A stretch of DNA of 39,189 nt from an uncultured Myxococcales bacterium (GCA_937872925.1 CALMUT010000337.1:1-39189), one strand, 5' to 3'. Counted from the stretch's first letter, positions 22,563 to 31,699 are shown. Translations and numbers: made by a program. The notes: generated from the sequence alone by a model not told the origin.

Positions 22563-23468
22563 ATGAAGCGGCTTATTTTTGCTCTGTCATTGCTCGGCAT
22601 CCTGCTGATCAGCCCATTGGCCGCGGCGAAGCTCAAGGTCGTCGCGACCACGTCCGACCTCGCAGCCATTGCCGCCCAGATCGGCGGCCAGCATGTCGAG
22701 GTCACCGCTCTCGCGCTGCACAGCCAAGACCCACACTTCGTTGACGCACGGCCACATCTGGCGCTTGAACTGGCGAAGGCAGACCTCTTGCTTGTGGTTG
22801 GCCTCGATCTTGAGATCGGCTGGTTACCGACCCTGCAAACCGGTTCGCGGAACGGCAAGATCCAACGTGGATCGGCTGGCTACTTAGAATGCTCCGCCTT
22901 CGTGAAGACCCGGGACGCCCCTAAGGGCAAGGTCGACCGGGCTCAGGGCGACGTGCATCCGGGCGGCAACCCGCACTACATGTTTGATCCACGCCAGGCC
23001 GCGCGGGTGAGCAAGGGCATTGCCGAGCGCTTGGCCAAGCTCGATCCGTCCCATGCAGCCGCGTACAAAAAGAACGCCATCCAGCTGATCCAGTCCCTAG
23101 GCAAGATGACGAAGGCTGCAGAGACGCGCCTCGCCAAATTGCGTGGCGCCAAGGTCATCGCCTACCACAAGTCGTTTCCCTACCTCGCGGACTGGCTCGG
23201 TTTTTCCATCGTGGAGCACGTCGAGCCCAAACCAGGCATCCCTCCGAATCCGCATCACATCGCCCGCGTCATGGCCGTCGCGAAGCGCGACAAGGTGAAG
23301 GTCATCCTGCAGGAGTCCTTCTACCCGTCGAAAGTCACCAAGATGATCGCGGCAAAAACCGGTACCCAGCTGGTTCGGGTCGAGGCCGCCCCCCACTTTC
23401 GAGACGGCGAAACCTACGAATCTCATATGCGGAACATCGTCAATTCCCTCGCCAAAGCCTACGAATGA
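22563..23468 (+). CDS. Zinc/manganese-type ABC transporter substrate-binding protein
   Basis: Periplasmic metal-binding protein (cluster A-I / ZnuA family), 301 residues. Signal peptide about 1-22, cleaved near AAA-KLKVVATTSDLAAIA. The four family metal ligands align as His58 (SQDPHFVD), His138 (GNPHYMFDP), His202 (AYHKSFPY) and Glu251 (LQESFYPSK). The acidic fourth ligand, and the absence of the long His-rich loop seen in classic ZnuA, leave Zn versus Mn or Fe open. The ribosome site is AAGGA before the ATG. Its stop overlaps the ATPase start as ATGA. The 300-bp upstream region holds the palindromes described separately, so metal-responsive control is likely. Confidence 0.95.
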   Translation: MKRLIFALSLLGILLISPLAAAKLKVVATTSDLAAIAAQIGGQHVEVTALALHSQDPHFVDARPHLALELAKADLLLVVGLDLEIGWLPTLQTGSRNGKIQRGSAGYLECSAFVKTRDAPKGKVDRAQGDVHPGGNPHYMFDPRQAARVSKGIAERLAKLDPSHAAAYKKNAIQLIQSLGKMTKAAETRLAKLRGAKVIAYHKSFPYLADWLGFSIVEHVEPKPGIPPNPHHIARVMAVAKRDKVKVILQESFYPSKVTKMIAAKTGTQLVRVEAAPHFRDGETYESHMRNIVNSLAKAYE

Positions 23469-24235
23469 TGGCCGCCCAGGCGAAAGAAGCGGCCGCGGAA
23501 GTGGGACGACCGCTGTTGCGCTGCGACAAGCTGCGTGTCGGCTTCGAGAAGCAAGCGCTGCTGCCTGCGATCGATTTGGAAATCGGTTCAGGACAGCTCT
23601 GGGCCGTCATCGGCCGCAACGGTTCTGGCAAGACGACCTGGCTGCGCACGCTGCTCGGCCTGCTGCCGGCCGTCTCCGGCTCTGTCCAGCCCCTCGCGCC
23701 AAACCTGAAGCTTTCTTACCTCCCGCAGCGCAAGGTGATTGATGAGCTATACCCCCTGCTCGCCCGGGACGTGGTGCAGATGGGGCTGGAGCGCCGCTGG
23801 TCGTTCTTGCGACCTCGCTTTGGTCGGGAGCCTGCAGAGATCGATCAGGCCTTGGAGGAAATGGGCGTGGCCGCCCTCGGTTCCACCCCGTACCGCAAGC
23901 TCTCCGAAGGCCAAAAGCAGCGAGTATTATTTGCACGCCTGAGCGTGAGTCAGGCGGACCTGGCGGTGTTGGATGAACCCACGAGCGCCATGGATCAAGT
24001 GGCGGAGGGCGAAGCCTTCGAGCTCTTGGACGGGCTACGCCGCCGGCGCGGGCTGACCATCATCGTGGTCAGCCACTACCTCGGAATGGAGAAGCGCTAC
24101 GCGGACAACGCCGAGCTGCTCGATCGGGATAGCCAGCACATCGTGGTGGGTGCGCCCGCCACCGTGTTCAAACACGAGGCGTTTCAGGCGCGCTTTTCCG
24201 AACGCCCGCCTCCCGCCGCGGAGTCAGGCGGATGA
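23465..24235 (+). CDS. Metal ABC transporter ATP-binding protein
   Basis: ATPase subunit, 256 residues. Walker A GRNGSGKTT at about 51-59, Q-loop in SYLPQRKVID, signature LSEGQKQRV at about 146, Walker B LAVLDEP with Glu171, D-loop SAMD and switch His204 (VVSHYLG) are all intact. It starts with ATG-ATG overlapping the binding-protein stop and ends overlapping the permease start, both as ATGA. The C-terminal tail (HEAFQARFSERPPPAAESGG) is short and probably disordered. It drives uptake of the divalent metal through the permease that follows. Confidence 0.95.
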   Translation: MMAAQAKEAAAEVGRPLLRCDKLRVGFEKQALLPAIDLEIGSGQLWAVIGRNGSGKTTWLRTLLGLLPAVSGSVQPLAPNLKLSYLPQRKVIDELYPLLARDVVQMGLERRWSFLRPRFGREPAEIDQALEEMGVAALGSTPYRKLSEGQKQRVLFARLSVSQADLAVLDEPTSAMDQVAEGEAFELLDGLRRRRGLTIIVVSHYLGMEKRYADNAELLDRDSQHIVVGAPATVFKHEAFQARFSERPPPAAESGG

Positions 24236-25299
24236 CGGACGCAGGTGCGAAGCCGTCGGAGCTCTTCGACGACGGCGAACTAGAAAAAGCCTTCGGCTCG
24301 GAGTTGGGGGAAGGTCCGGGGGCGGCAGAAACGCCAGTGCCCAGCGCGGCGCCCGCGGCAGATGCTGGCGGCGTGGGCGCACCCGTGCAGCAGAGTGGCG
24401 CGGTGATCCAATCCGAAAACGCCCCCACCTTTGCGGACTTCCGCGAGGGCTGGTCCCTGGGGCTGTATCGCGATCCCGTGATCGTCGGCGTCTTTGCGGG
24501 AACGGTGCTCGGGATCCTGGGCGTGTACGTAGTGCTACGCCGCGCGGTGTTCGTCACCGCTGCGATCACCCAGGCCGCTGGCCTGGGCGTCGCGTTCGCC
24601 TTCCTGCTGGAAATCCACGGGGGCGTGCACACGCCACCGGTCGTGGGCGCCGTCATCTTGAGTCTCGCGGCGACGGCGGTGCTCAGTGTGCAAACGGATC
24701 GCCTGCGCTTGCCCCGAGAAACCCTCGTCGGTCTGACTTACCTCGCGGCCAGTGCAGCGGAAGTCTTGGTTGGCGATCGCATCACCCAAGACGCCCACGA
24801 TATCACGGCAATTCTGTTCGGCACCGCTGTACTGGTGCGTCACGAGGACCTGATCCTGGTGCTTGCCGTCGGCGGCGCAGTGCTGGCGTTGACCTTCCTA
24901 TTCCACCGCGCGTTTCTCTTCGCAGGTTTCGATCCAGAGGGCGCAAGGGTGCACCGGCTCCCCGTAGCCCTGTTGGAACTCTTACTCTGGGTGCTCGTTG
25001 CGGTCACAGCCAGCGTCGCCACGCGCGCCATCGGCGCACTCCCCGTATTTGCGTTCGCGGTCCTTCCTGCAATGGCCGCGCTGGCCCTGATGGAACGCGT
25101 CCGTGGAGCCATCGCAGTCGCCGGCGCGGTGGGTGCGGCGTCCGGTGGCCTGGGCTACCTGTTTGCGTTCTTCTTTGAGTTCCCCGTCGGCGCCTCTCAG
25201 GCGCTCACCGCAACGGGCATTCTGCTGCTGTGCCTGACCGTCGCCCGCCTGAGGCGCGCCAATGCGGTTCTGGCCAACCCACCATTTTCCGCAAAATAG
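24232..25299 (+). CDS. Metal ABC transporter permease (ZnuB/MntB family)
   Basis: Membrane subunit, 355 residues, with eight or so helices starting at about residue 80 (DPVIVGVFAGTVLGILGVYVVLRRAVF). Family segments include VTAAITQAAGLGVAFAF, TYLAASAAEVLVGDRI, DITAILFGTAVLV and RAIGALPVFAFAVLPAMAAL. The first 78 residues are unusual: a cytosolic, acidic, Ala/Pro-rich extension (FDDGELEKAFGSELGEGPG) absent from typical members, followed by an amphipathic segment (ENAPTFADFREGWSLGLYRD). It is coupled to the ATPase by ATGA overlap. The role of the extension is unknown. Confidence 0.94.
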   Translation: MTDAGAKPSELFDDGELEKAFGSELGEGPGAAETPVPSAAPAADAGGVGAPVQQSGAVIQSENAPTFADFREGWSLGLYRDPVIVGVFAGTVLGILGVYVVLRRAVFVTAAITQAAGLGVAFAFLLEIHGGVHTPPVVGAVILSLAATAVLSVQTDRLRLPRETLVGLTYLAASAAEVLVGDRITQDAHDITAILFGTAVLVRHEDLILVLAVGGAVLALTFLFHRAFLFAGFDPEGARVHRLPVALLELLLWVLVAVTASVATRAIGALPVFAFAVLPAMAALALMERVRGAIAVAGAVGAASGGLGYLFAFFFEFPVGASQALTATGILLLCLTVARLRRANAVLANPPFSAK

Positions 25300-25337
25300 C
25301 ATGAAGAAGCGCGGTCGTCGTGTACACTGCGCGGCGC

Positions 25338-26030
25338 ATGACCCTTCCCCGTTGGCCGTACGTTTCGTTCCTATTGCTCCTCACCACCGCGCCTGCTTGC
25401 AAAAAGAAGGACCCGGCGAAGTGCGACAACGCCAAGTCGGTCATCCAGAAGGCTCTGGCGAGCGAAGAGTTTGCGCTCGCGCGTCAGTGGCGAGACTACG
25501 CATACACGCACTGCGCCGACCCCAACGTGCTCAGCGCGACCGACAAAGAAATCACCGACAAGGAAGCCGCCGCAGCACGGCGCAAAGCGGACGAGGAAGC
25601 CACCGAGCGCGAGGCACAACAGCTCGTCAAGCTGCTCAGCGAGTGGGTCACGCAGCACCGTGCCGACCCGACACGCGCGGCTGTCAACGTTCGATGCGAT
25701 GGTCCCGAAGACTCAAAAGAGCGTTGGTGCTTCCGAGAGCGATCCGTCGGGGGCAAGTACGCGGTGAAGGTCCGCTATTGGGAAGAAACACCCGCGGCGC
25801 ACAAATTCTTCAGCATCGCTCCTGCCCCGATAAAGTGCGAAGCATTCGGCCCCGCTGCCGTCATCGCTGAGAAACACGGCGGGGCGCAGCACTACTGCGA
25901 CATCACCGGAGGCACGCTCTCGGGAATGAAACTGCTCATTCAGCGAGCGACCGACGGGACACACATCAACCTCGTTTCGAACGAGTACCTAGACAAGGAC
26001 CCTGCGTTCAAGCAGCTCGCTGCACCGTGA
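25338..26030 (+). CDS. Lipoprotein of unknown function with charged helical region
   Basis: A 230-residue exported protein. Signal peptide MTLPRWPYVSFLLLLTTAPAC with the lipid Cys21 in a weak lipobox, followed by KKKDPAKC. A long, highly charged helical segment (ITDKEAAAARRKADEEATER) may form a coiled coil. The C-terminal half has four cysteines (RCDG, RWCFRE, IKCEAF, HYCDITGG) that could pair, plus a beta-rich stretch. No family recognised. An in-frame GTG at 25320 is an alternative start. It lies 38 bp after the metal permease and 34 bp before the APC transporter, so it might belong to either transcript. Confidence 0.78.
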   Translation: MTLPRWPYVSFLLLLTTAPACKKKDPAKCDNAKSVIQKALASEEFALARQWRDYAYTHCADPNVLSATDKEITDKEAAAARRKADEEATEREAQQLVKLLSEWVTQHRADPTRAAVNVRCDGPEDSKERWCFRERSVGGKYAVKVRYWEETPAAHKFFSIAPAPIKCEAFGPAAVIAEKHGGAQHYCDITGGTLSGMKLLIQRATDGTHINLVSNEYLDKDPAFKQLAAP

Positions 26031-26064
26031 GCCCGGGCCCGGGCAAGCCACGAAACACACGGCT

Positions 26065-28275
26065 TTGAGCGAAGACACGAAGAGTTCCCGCAAGCTCGGG
26101 CTCTGGGGAGCGACGGGCGTTGGTGTCGGTGCAATCGTCGGGGGTGGCATTCTGGTGCTGGCGGGCGTCGCCTTTCGTGCCACGGGCCCGAGCGCCGTCT
26201 TGGCCTTTGCGATCAATGGCTTCGTCGCGGTGCTCACAGCGCTTTCCTTCGCCGAAATGTCCACCGCCTTCCCCGAGTCCGGGGGCGCCTACGTCTTCGC
26301 CAAGAAGGTGTTGGGCGTCCGCGCCGCGTTCGCGGTGGGCTGGATCCTGTGGTTTGCCTACATCGTTGCTGGTGTGTTGTACGCGTTGGGCTTCGCCGAA
26401 TACGGCGTCGCGACCCTTGCGGAAATCTGGCGACTGACCGGCGCCGCGCCACCGGACTGGCTAGAAAGTCGCCGAACCGTATTGGCCATGGCGCTCCTCT
26501 CTGCAGGCGCCTACACCGTGTCACTGATCCGGAAGAACACCGGCGGCGGTGAGTTCGCGACGATTGGAAAAGTCATCGTCTTCGCCGTGCTGATCCTGGC
26601 CGGGATCTGGGCGCTGCGCGACGAGAGCGTCAGCTCCGTGCAAAAGGATATGACGCCCTTCCTACCCCACGGCGGTGCGGGCCTGGTTGCGGCGATGGGC
26701 TTCACCTTCATTGCGCTGCAGGGCTTCGAAGTCATCGCGGCGGTCGCTGGTGAGGTCAAAGATCCGGCACGCAACCTACCCCGCGCCATGCTGCTCTCAC
26801 TTGGTTTGGGGCTGATCATCTACCTGCCGCTCCTGCTATTAGTCTCCACGGTCGGCACACCGGTGGGCTCGGGCATCAGCGCCATGGGTTCGGCCAATCC
26901 CGAAACCGTCATGGCCATCAGCGCCCGGAATTTCATGGGGCCGATCGGCTACTGGCTTGTGTTGATTGCTGCGGTGCTGTCCACTCTTTCTGCCCTGCAC
27001 GCGAATATCCTCGCGGCGTCACGGGTCGCCCTGACCATGGCGACCGATCGCACTCTGCCGCGGGTCCTGGCCCAACAGCACAAGACGCGCGCCACTCCGG
27101 TGATGGCGATCTACACCACGGCGCTCGCCCTTGCGGCCATCCTGATGATGGTGCCCGATCTCGCATCCGCGGGCGCGGCCGCGAGTTTGATCTTCTTGAT
27201 CTGCTTTGCCCTCGCCCATGGCACCGCGTTCTTGGCGCGCCTGCGCATCAAGACCCAGGTCTTCAAAGTTCCGCTATTCCCCCTGCCCCACATTGTCGGT
27301 GGGGTGTGTTGCGCAGCGTTGGCCATCTTCCAGGCCGTCACGGTACCTGCCGCAGGCGCAATCACGGGGGTCTGGCTAGGGCTGGGTGTCCTGCTCTACT
27401 TCTCCCTCTTCGCCCGGGGCGCCGAGGCCGTCGATGCCTCCGTGCAAGCCCGCGACCCGGAGCTGGCCCGACTTCGGGGCTTCCGGCCCTTCGTGCTCGT
27501 GCCCGTCGCAAACCCGGAAAACGCGCCGGCGCTCGTCGAGCTCGCCGGCGCGTTGGCGCCCCCGGAAATCGGGCGGGTGCTCCTGCTGAGCGTGATCCGC
27601 AGTGCCGACGAGAGTGCACTGGCCGACTCCCTCGAACGGTCCCAACATGTGCTCGCCGAAGCCCTCGCGCGGGCGCATGAACGCGGGCATCGCCCCGAGG
27701 CCTTGCTCACCCACGCCGCCGCGCCCTGGCCGGAAATCGCCCGAGTCGCCCGCACCTATCGCAGCGAAAGTCTGCTCCTTGGTCTGCCGGAGCTCACGGA
27801 CGCACACGTAAACGAACACCTGGAGCCGCTGCTCAACCAGGTAGAGTGCGACGTTGCCATCCTGCGCGCTCGCCCGGGCTTCGCTCTCAAGGACGTGCAT
27901 CGCGTGCTGGTCCCCGTTGCCGGCCGTGGGGTGCAGCACGAACTACGCGCGCGGCTCATCGGCAGTATCGGAAGGGACGGCGGCGCGAAGATCCGGTTCT
28001 TGCGGGTGATGCCAGAGGAGACCACGCCGGCAGTACGGGCCGACGCAGAACGCGCACTGCAACGGCTGGCGGAAGACGAGGCTCCGGGCAGAAGCGAGTC
28101 CGTGGTTGTGTGCACCCACGACCTCGTGGAAGCGGTCGCGAAACAAGCCGAAGATACGGACCTCGTGATCTTGGGCGCCCAGCGCGTCGGCGGCAAAAAG
28201 GCGCTGGGAGATATCACCCGGCAGATCGCCGCGCGGATCACCGCGCCGACGGTCTTGATCAGCAAGAACGGCTGA
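26065..28275 (+). CDS. APC-family amino acid permease fused to two UspA domains
   Basis: A 736-residue protein starting from TTG at 26065 (MSEDTKSSRKLGLWGATGVG). Residues 1-450 form about twelve membrane helices of the amino acid/polyamine/organocation (APC) family, with the first-helix GVGAIVGGGIL motif and the GFEVIAAVAGEVKDPARNLPRA loop. Residues 460-590 and 600-735 are cytosolic and look like two universal-stress-protein domains (FRPFVLVPVANPENAPALVEL; VHRVLVPVAGRGVQHELR; LVILGAQRVGGKKALGDITRQIAARITAPTVLI). The second has a near-complete nucleotide-binding signature, the first is degenerate. APC-Usp fusions are a known architecture, in which the Usp part may sense ATP or cAMP. The substrate is undetermined. 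Confidence 0.93.
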   Translation: MSEDTKSSRKLGLWGATGVGVGAIVGGGILVLAGVAFRATGPSAVLAFAINGFVAVLTALSFAEMSTAFPESGGAYVFAKKVLGVRAAFAVGWILWFAYIVAGVLYALGFAEYGVATLAEIWRLTGAAPPDWLESRRTVLAMALLSAGAYTVSLIRKNTGGGEFATIGKVIVFAVLILAGIWALRDESVSSVQKDMTPFLPHGGAGLVAAMGFTFIALQGFEVIAAVAGEVKDPARNLPRAMLLSLGLGLIIYLPLLLLVSTVGTPVGSGISAMGSANPETVMAISARNFMGPIGYWLVLIAAVLSTLSALHANILAASRVALTMATDRTLPRVLAQQHKTRATPVMAIYTTALALAAILMMVPDLASAGAAASLIFLICFALAHGTAFLARLRIKTQVFKVPLFPLPHIVGGVCCAALAIFQAVTVPAAGAITGVWLGLGVLLYFSLFARGAEAVDASVQARDPELARLRGFRPFVLVPVANPENAPALVELAGALAPPEIGRVLLLSVIRSADESALADSLERSQHVLAEALARAHERGHRPEALLTHAAAPWPEIARVARTYRSESLLLGLPELTDAHVNEHLEPLLNQVECDVAILRARPGFALKDVHRVLVPVAGRGVQHELRARLIGSIGRDGGAKIRFLRVMPEETTPAVRADAERALQRLAEDEAPGRSESVVVCTHDLVEAVAKQAEDTDLVILGAQRVGGKKALGDITRQIAARITAPTVLISKNG

Positions 28276-28295
28276 GGGGGCGCAAAGGGGCTGCG

Positions 28296-30248
28296 CTAGA
28301 GTTCGATGCGCCCCTCCACAACGGAACCGTCCGCCGTGATCGCAATCACTCGCCCGACGTCGGCGAAGAGACTCACGATGGGTGCCACCAGACTCGGCTC
28401 GTCCCACACCGGCACAAATTCCGCTTCTCCGATGAAGGGCCGCATCCAGATGCGCCGGGCTGCAGCAACCCACGCTCTGCCGGCGACGTCGATAGCCGCC
28501 GCCGAAAGATCCGGTTGCCCACCTAGGGTCTCAGCGTCGCAGCGACCGTCCACCAGCCGCGCGACCAAGCCCTCGCTGCCCACCGCGAGACCATAGTTGC
28601 GGTCCGCGCGAGCCGCACAGGCCACAACTGCGCGCACCCGCGGCACTTTCATTTCCACGGCATCCCACTGCAGGGGGGCGACCTCGGCAACGAAGCCGCG
28701 ATTGTCGTGACGCCGCCCGGTGACGAGCCAGCGATCATCTGCGATCCGCGCCAATCCCGAAACGCTGACCGCTTTGGCCAACGGCAACGGTTTGAGCCAG
28801 CGGCGGGAGCTGAGCGTGTACAAAACCGGCGGCCCTTCAGGTCGCGTGCCCACAATCACGGCCAGATCGTCAAAGTCTCCATCCGCGGCGACGAACGTCT
28901 CAGTGCCGGACGGCCCACGAACCACGTCCCGAACCCCCCGTGACGTGTACGTAGCCAGTGTGGCTTGATCCCCGCCGACGATCCAACGCCCCGCGGCACG
29001 GCGGTGTACGAATCGGATCCCCTCCGCAGACGGCAAGTCCCCGGTGGGCGCCTCGCGCCACTCGGCGCCGTCCCAGAACGTCAGTCCTTCACTGGTCGCC
29101 GCCAGACACCGACCGTCGCCGTCCCAGGCCACGCTGCGCAATACGCGGTCGCCGTTCGCCCGATGCCGCAACGTCCAATGAAAACCCGCCCGGGCTTGCT
29201 CTCCGGTCGGAGTGACACTTTCGATGCGCCTGTCCACGGCGCCAATGCGTCGCCCGGGCCGCCGCAGCCACGGCAACACCGTGCTGGCGAACATGCTTGC
29301 CGTTTGCGGCCGTTCTTCGGGTCGCAGTGCTGTGGCGCGAGCGATCGCCTGGTCGAGGGCGGAGCAGGCGTCCGCATCCGCCGCAAGTTCCGGGGACAGA
29401 AGCGGCGAGTCACGAATCGACTTGCGCTTGTCACTCTTGGTCGCAAGCAACATCTCCGAAGGCGTGGACACCGAGAAGTAGCTGCGCCCCGTCAGCAAGA
29501 AATAGAAGTCCACTGCAAAGGTGAAGACATCGCTCCAGGATCCAATGCGGCGGTCGTCAAGCGCCGCCTGCTCTGGCGGCGCATAGCCGATGGTGCCCAC
29601 GACGATGCCACCAAAGGTTGCCGCCACGCCGATGGGGCGCGCCAAGCCGAAATCCGTGATCTTGAAGATTTCGTCGTTGCCGAATCCGCAACAAAGCACG
29701 TTGTTTGGTGTCAAATCCCGGTGCAGTACTCCCACTTCGTGGATGGCCTCGATGCCTTGCGAGATGCATTCCACCGCGTGCGCTGCGCGTTCGCGATCGA
29801 ACGCGTAGTCCGTGCGCTCCACGCTGTAGACCACGCGTTCGGCCAGCGTCGTCCCCTCTGCGCCGCCGTGCACGTATTCCAAAGCCAACCAGGGCAGGTC
29901 AAACCCTCGCCCGCCTTTTTCCAACGCGACGGTGCCCGCGTCGATCAGCTGAACGACAAAGGGCGTGGGCGGCACCCGCGCGTTGAGCCGGGTCAGCGCT
30001 TCGACTTCCTTGTGAACGATCAGCGCACCCGTGCGCCCACTCTGCAGCACGTACTCCGGCCGCAGCAGCTTCATGACCATGGGCGTCTTGCCCTGCGGGG
30101 TTGCCCGCATCCCGAAGTACGCAAAGCCCATGGACCCGGCGCCGAGCATGCGTCCCAAGCGGTAGTGGGTGCCCGGCCGCGACGAAACGATCTCATGGCG
30201 CGCCAGAGTCGCGAAATCGACGTCGTCGTCCGGGATGACTATGGGCAC
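28296..30248 (-). CDS. Ser/Thr protein kinase with beta-propeller-like C-terminus
   Basis: A 650-residue protein. The kinase domain spans about 30-325. It has the glycine loop LGAGSMGFAY, ATP-binding Lys60 (MVMKLL), Glu81, catalytic HRDLTPNN (His176-Asp178, Asn183), DFG at 199-201 and APPEQA. The usual Lys after HRDL is Thr180, which is atypical for a Ser/Thr kinase. There is no membrane helix. From about 360 to the end the sequence is a series of beta-strand repeats (LRSVAWDGDGRCLAATSEGLTFWDG, GRWIVGGDQATLATYTSRG, NYGLAVGSEGLVARLVDG), probably a seven-bladed propeller for protein contact. It is preceded on the same strand by the Cys-rich lipoprotein gene (51-bp gap), probably one transcript. 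Confidence 0.9.
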   Translation of the reverse strand: MPIVIPDDDVDFATLARHEIVSSRPGTHYRLGRMLGAGSMGFAYFGMRATPQGKTPMVMKLLRPEYVLQSGRTGALIVHKEVEALTRLNARVPPTPFVVQLIDAGTVALEKGGRGFDLPWLALEYVHGGAEGTTLAERVVYSVERTDYAFDRERAAHAVECISQGIEAIHEVGVLHRDLTPNNVLCCGFGNDEIFKITDFGLARPIGVAATFGGIVVGTIGYAPPEQAALDDRRIGSWSDVFTFAVDFYFLLTGRSYFSVSTPSEMLLATKSDKRKSIRDSPLLSPELAADADACSALDQAIARATALRPEERPQTASMFASTVLPWLRRPGRRIGAVDRRIESVTPTGEQARAGFHWTLRHRANGDRVLRSVAWDGDGRCLAATSEGLTFWDGAEWREAPTGDLPSAEGIRFVHRRAAGRWIVGGDQATLATYTSRGVRDVVRGPSGTETFVAADGDFDDLAVIVGTRPEGPPVLYTLSSRRWLKPLPLAKAVSVSGLARIADDRWLVTGRRHDNRGFVAEVAPLQWDAVEMKVPRVRAVVACAARADRNYGLAVGSEGLVARLVDGRCDAETLGGQPDLSAAAIDVAGRAWVAAARRIWMRPFIGEAEFVPVWDEPSLVAPIVSLFADVGRVIAITADGSVVEGRIEL

Positions 30249-30299
30249 AGCGGGTCGCAGTCTATCTGACTCTGGCGTATGACCCTAGCGCCGGATGCC

Positions 30300-31538
30300 T
30301 CACGGAGGCATCGGCGATGGCATCGGGCTCGCGCTACAAATGCCGGCGGAATCGCAGCGGAAAAGGGATGCGCCACCCGAGGCGTCTCCCGCAATCACCA
30401 CATCGCCGTCGGGGCCTGCGGAGATCGACGCTGCGCGGAATGCTCCAAGGACCACATCCGTTGCAGGCGCATCCGCCAAGGGCAGTGGGTAACGCCGCAG
30501 GACAGTGCGAGCGTCCTGAGCCGAATCCACCTGCGTATTGATCGCGGCATAGAGCGCGCCTTCCAATAGCAGCGTAGCGACGACTTCGTCCGGGCCAGGC
30601 GCGAGGTCCAACTCAAGCAGCTTCTGCACCGCACCGGAGGGCGCCAACTCCAGAAGCACCCCGCGCTTGGCCGAACCGATTCCGGCGGAACCGGCCACGT
30701 AGACATGGGAGGCATCGGCGGCGACGGAAAGTACGTCAAGGTCCACCAGACCGGCGGGCAGCTGGGCTTCGATCCCGGGCTGAGTGCTGCAACCACAGCT
30801 GGTGGTGTTGCAGCTCGCATCGTTGGTCTCGAAGAGTAAGAGTGCGTGGCCATCGGATGCGGCAACCCAAACGGAGTCTCCAGCCACAGCGACCTGCACG
30901 CTTGTCGCGCTTTCGTTGAGCAGGATCGGGCACGCGCCGTTGCCGTCAGTTTTTGCGGCCCAGGCAGTCGTGGCACTCGAACCGGCGAGCCATACGCCGC
31001 TCGGGGCGGCGACGGCTGCGTGCACCCGGGGCTCAGGCACGGCTAGGACCAAGGTGTCCTCGTGCTGGATTGACAGATCTGTTTTGGACAGGCGACTGAT
31101 GAAGATCCCGGCGGGTTCCGCCACCGTGCCCGTGACATAGACCGTCTGTTGGAAAAGCGCGGCGCCTCGGATCTGCGCCCGAGCGGCGGCCCAAGGCTGC
31201 GCGCCCGCGACGGGCTCCCCCTGGCAGGCGTCCACGGCAATTGCCCAGCTTTCTCCGACTCGACCCGATTCGAGCGGATTGGTGCCGACAGCCACGACCC
31301 TGTCGTCAACGAGGATCGCAGCCACGGGGCCGCCCGCCGAAATGCTGGCGCTCCAGGGCCCACACGCAAGCACGCACTGCCCTCCGACGTCGACGCTGCC
31401 GACTGGGCATTCCCGGGCGCAGCCGTCCCCGCAGTCAGCTTGGCTGCCCGTCCCTTCTTGGTACTCAAAATCAGATGTGGTGCATCCTGCCAGGGTCAGG
31501 AACACCGAAAGCACCATCCGTGAAACAGGACGCGCCAT
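30300..31538 (-). CDS. Cysteine-rich lipoprotein with beta-propeller-like repeats
   Basis: A 412-residue lipoprotein from the ATG at 31538 (MARPVSRMVLSVFLTLAGC). The frame extends further upstream without signal-like sequence. After the lipid Cys come two short Cys clusters (DCGDGCARECPVGSVDVGGQCVLACG), probably disulfide-bonded. The remainder has regular strands such as DDRVVAVGTN, APSGVWLAGSS, GDSVWVAASDGHALLLFE and ASHVYVAGSAG, suggesting propeller blades. A second Cys group lies at CNTTSCGC. No enzymatic motif. It is co-oriented with, and just upstream of, the kinase at 28296-30248 and divergent from the kinase at 31700, so a sensor or scaffold role is plausible. Confidence 0.8.
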   Translation of the reverse strand: MARPVSRMVLSVFLTLAGCTTSDFEYQEGTGSQADCGDGCARECPVGSVDVGGQCVLACGPWSASISAGGPVAAILVDDRVVAVGTNPLESGRVGESWAIAVDACQGEPVAGAQPWAAARAQIRGAALFQQTVYVTGTVAEPAGIFISRLSKTDLSIQHEDTLVLAVPEPRVHAAVAAPSGVWLAGSSATTAWAAKTDGNGACPILLNESATSVQVAVAGDSVWVAASDGHALLLFETNDASCNTTSCGCSTQPGIEAQLPAGLVDLDVLSVAADASHVYVAGSAGIGSAKRGVLLELAPSGAVQKLLELDLAPGPDEVVATLLLEGALYAAINTQVDSAQDARTVLRRYPLPLADAPATDVVLGAFRAASISAGPDGDVVIAGDASGGASLFRCDSAGICSASPMPSPMPP

Positions 31539-31699
31539 GCTGACTAAAGATGAAGGTGATTTCAGTTTACGCAAGGAGTTTTCCCCGGCGAAATGGCCAT
31601 AACGGCGCGCGGAATGGCACTCACAGCGCAAAAATCCACCGCGCCCAAATTAGCTGCCCGTAACTCACGGTGTTAGCCTTGCGCCCGAATAATGCTGTC
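31539..31699. promoter_or_regulatory. Divergent promoter region between lipoprotein and kinase genes
   Basis: A 161-bp region of noticeably lower GC than its surroundings, between divergent genes, so it should hold both promoters. No clear sigma-70 pair or palindrome is visible. Confidence 0.45.

Noticed and set aside
28965..30269. Plus-strand open frame (434 codons)
   Set aside because: Antisense to a complete Ser/Thr kinase; His/Arg-rich, no motifs.
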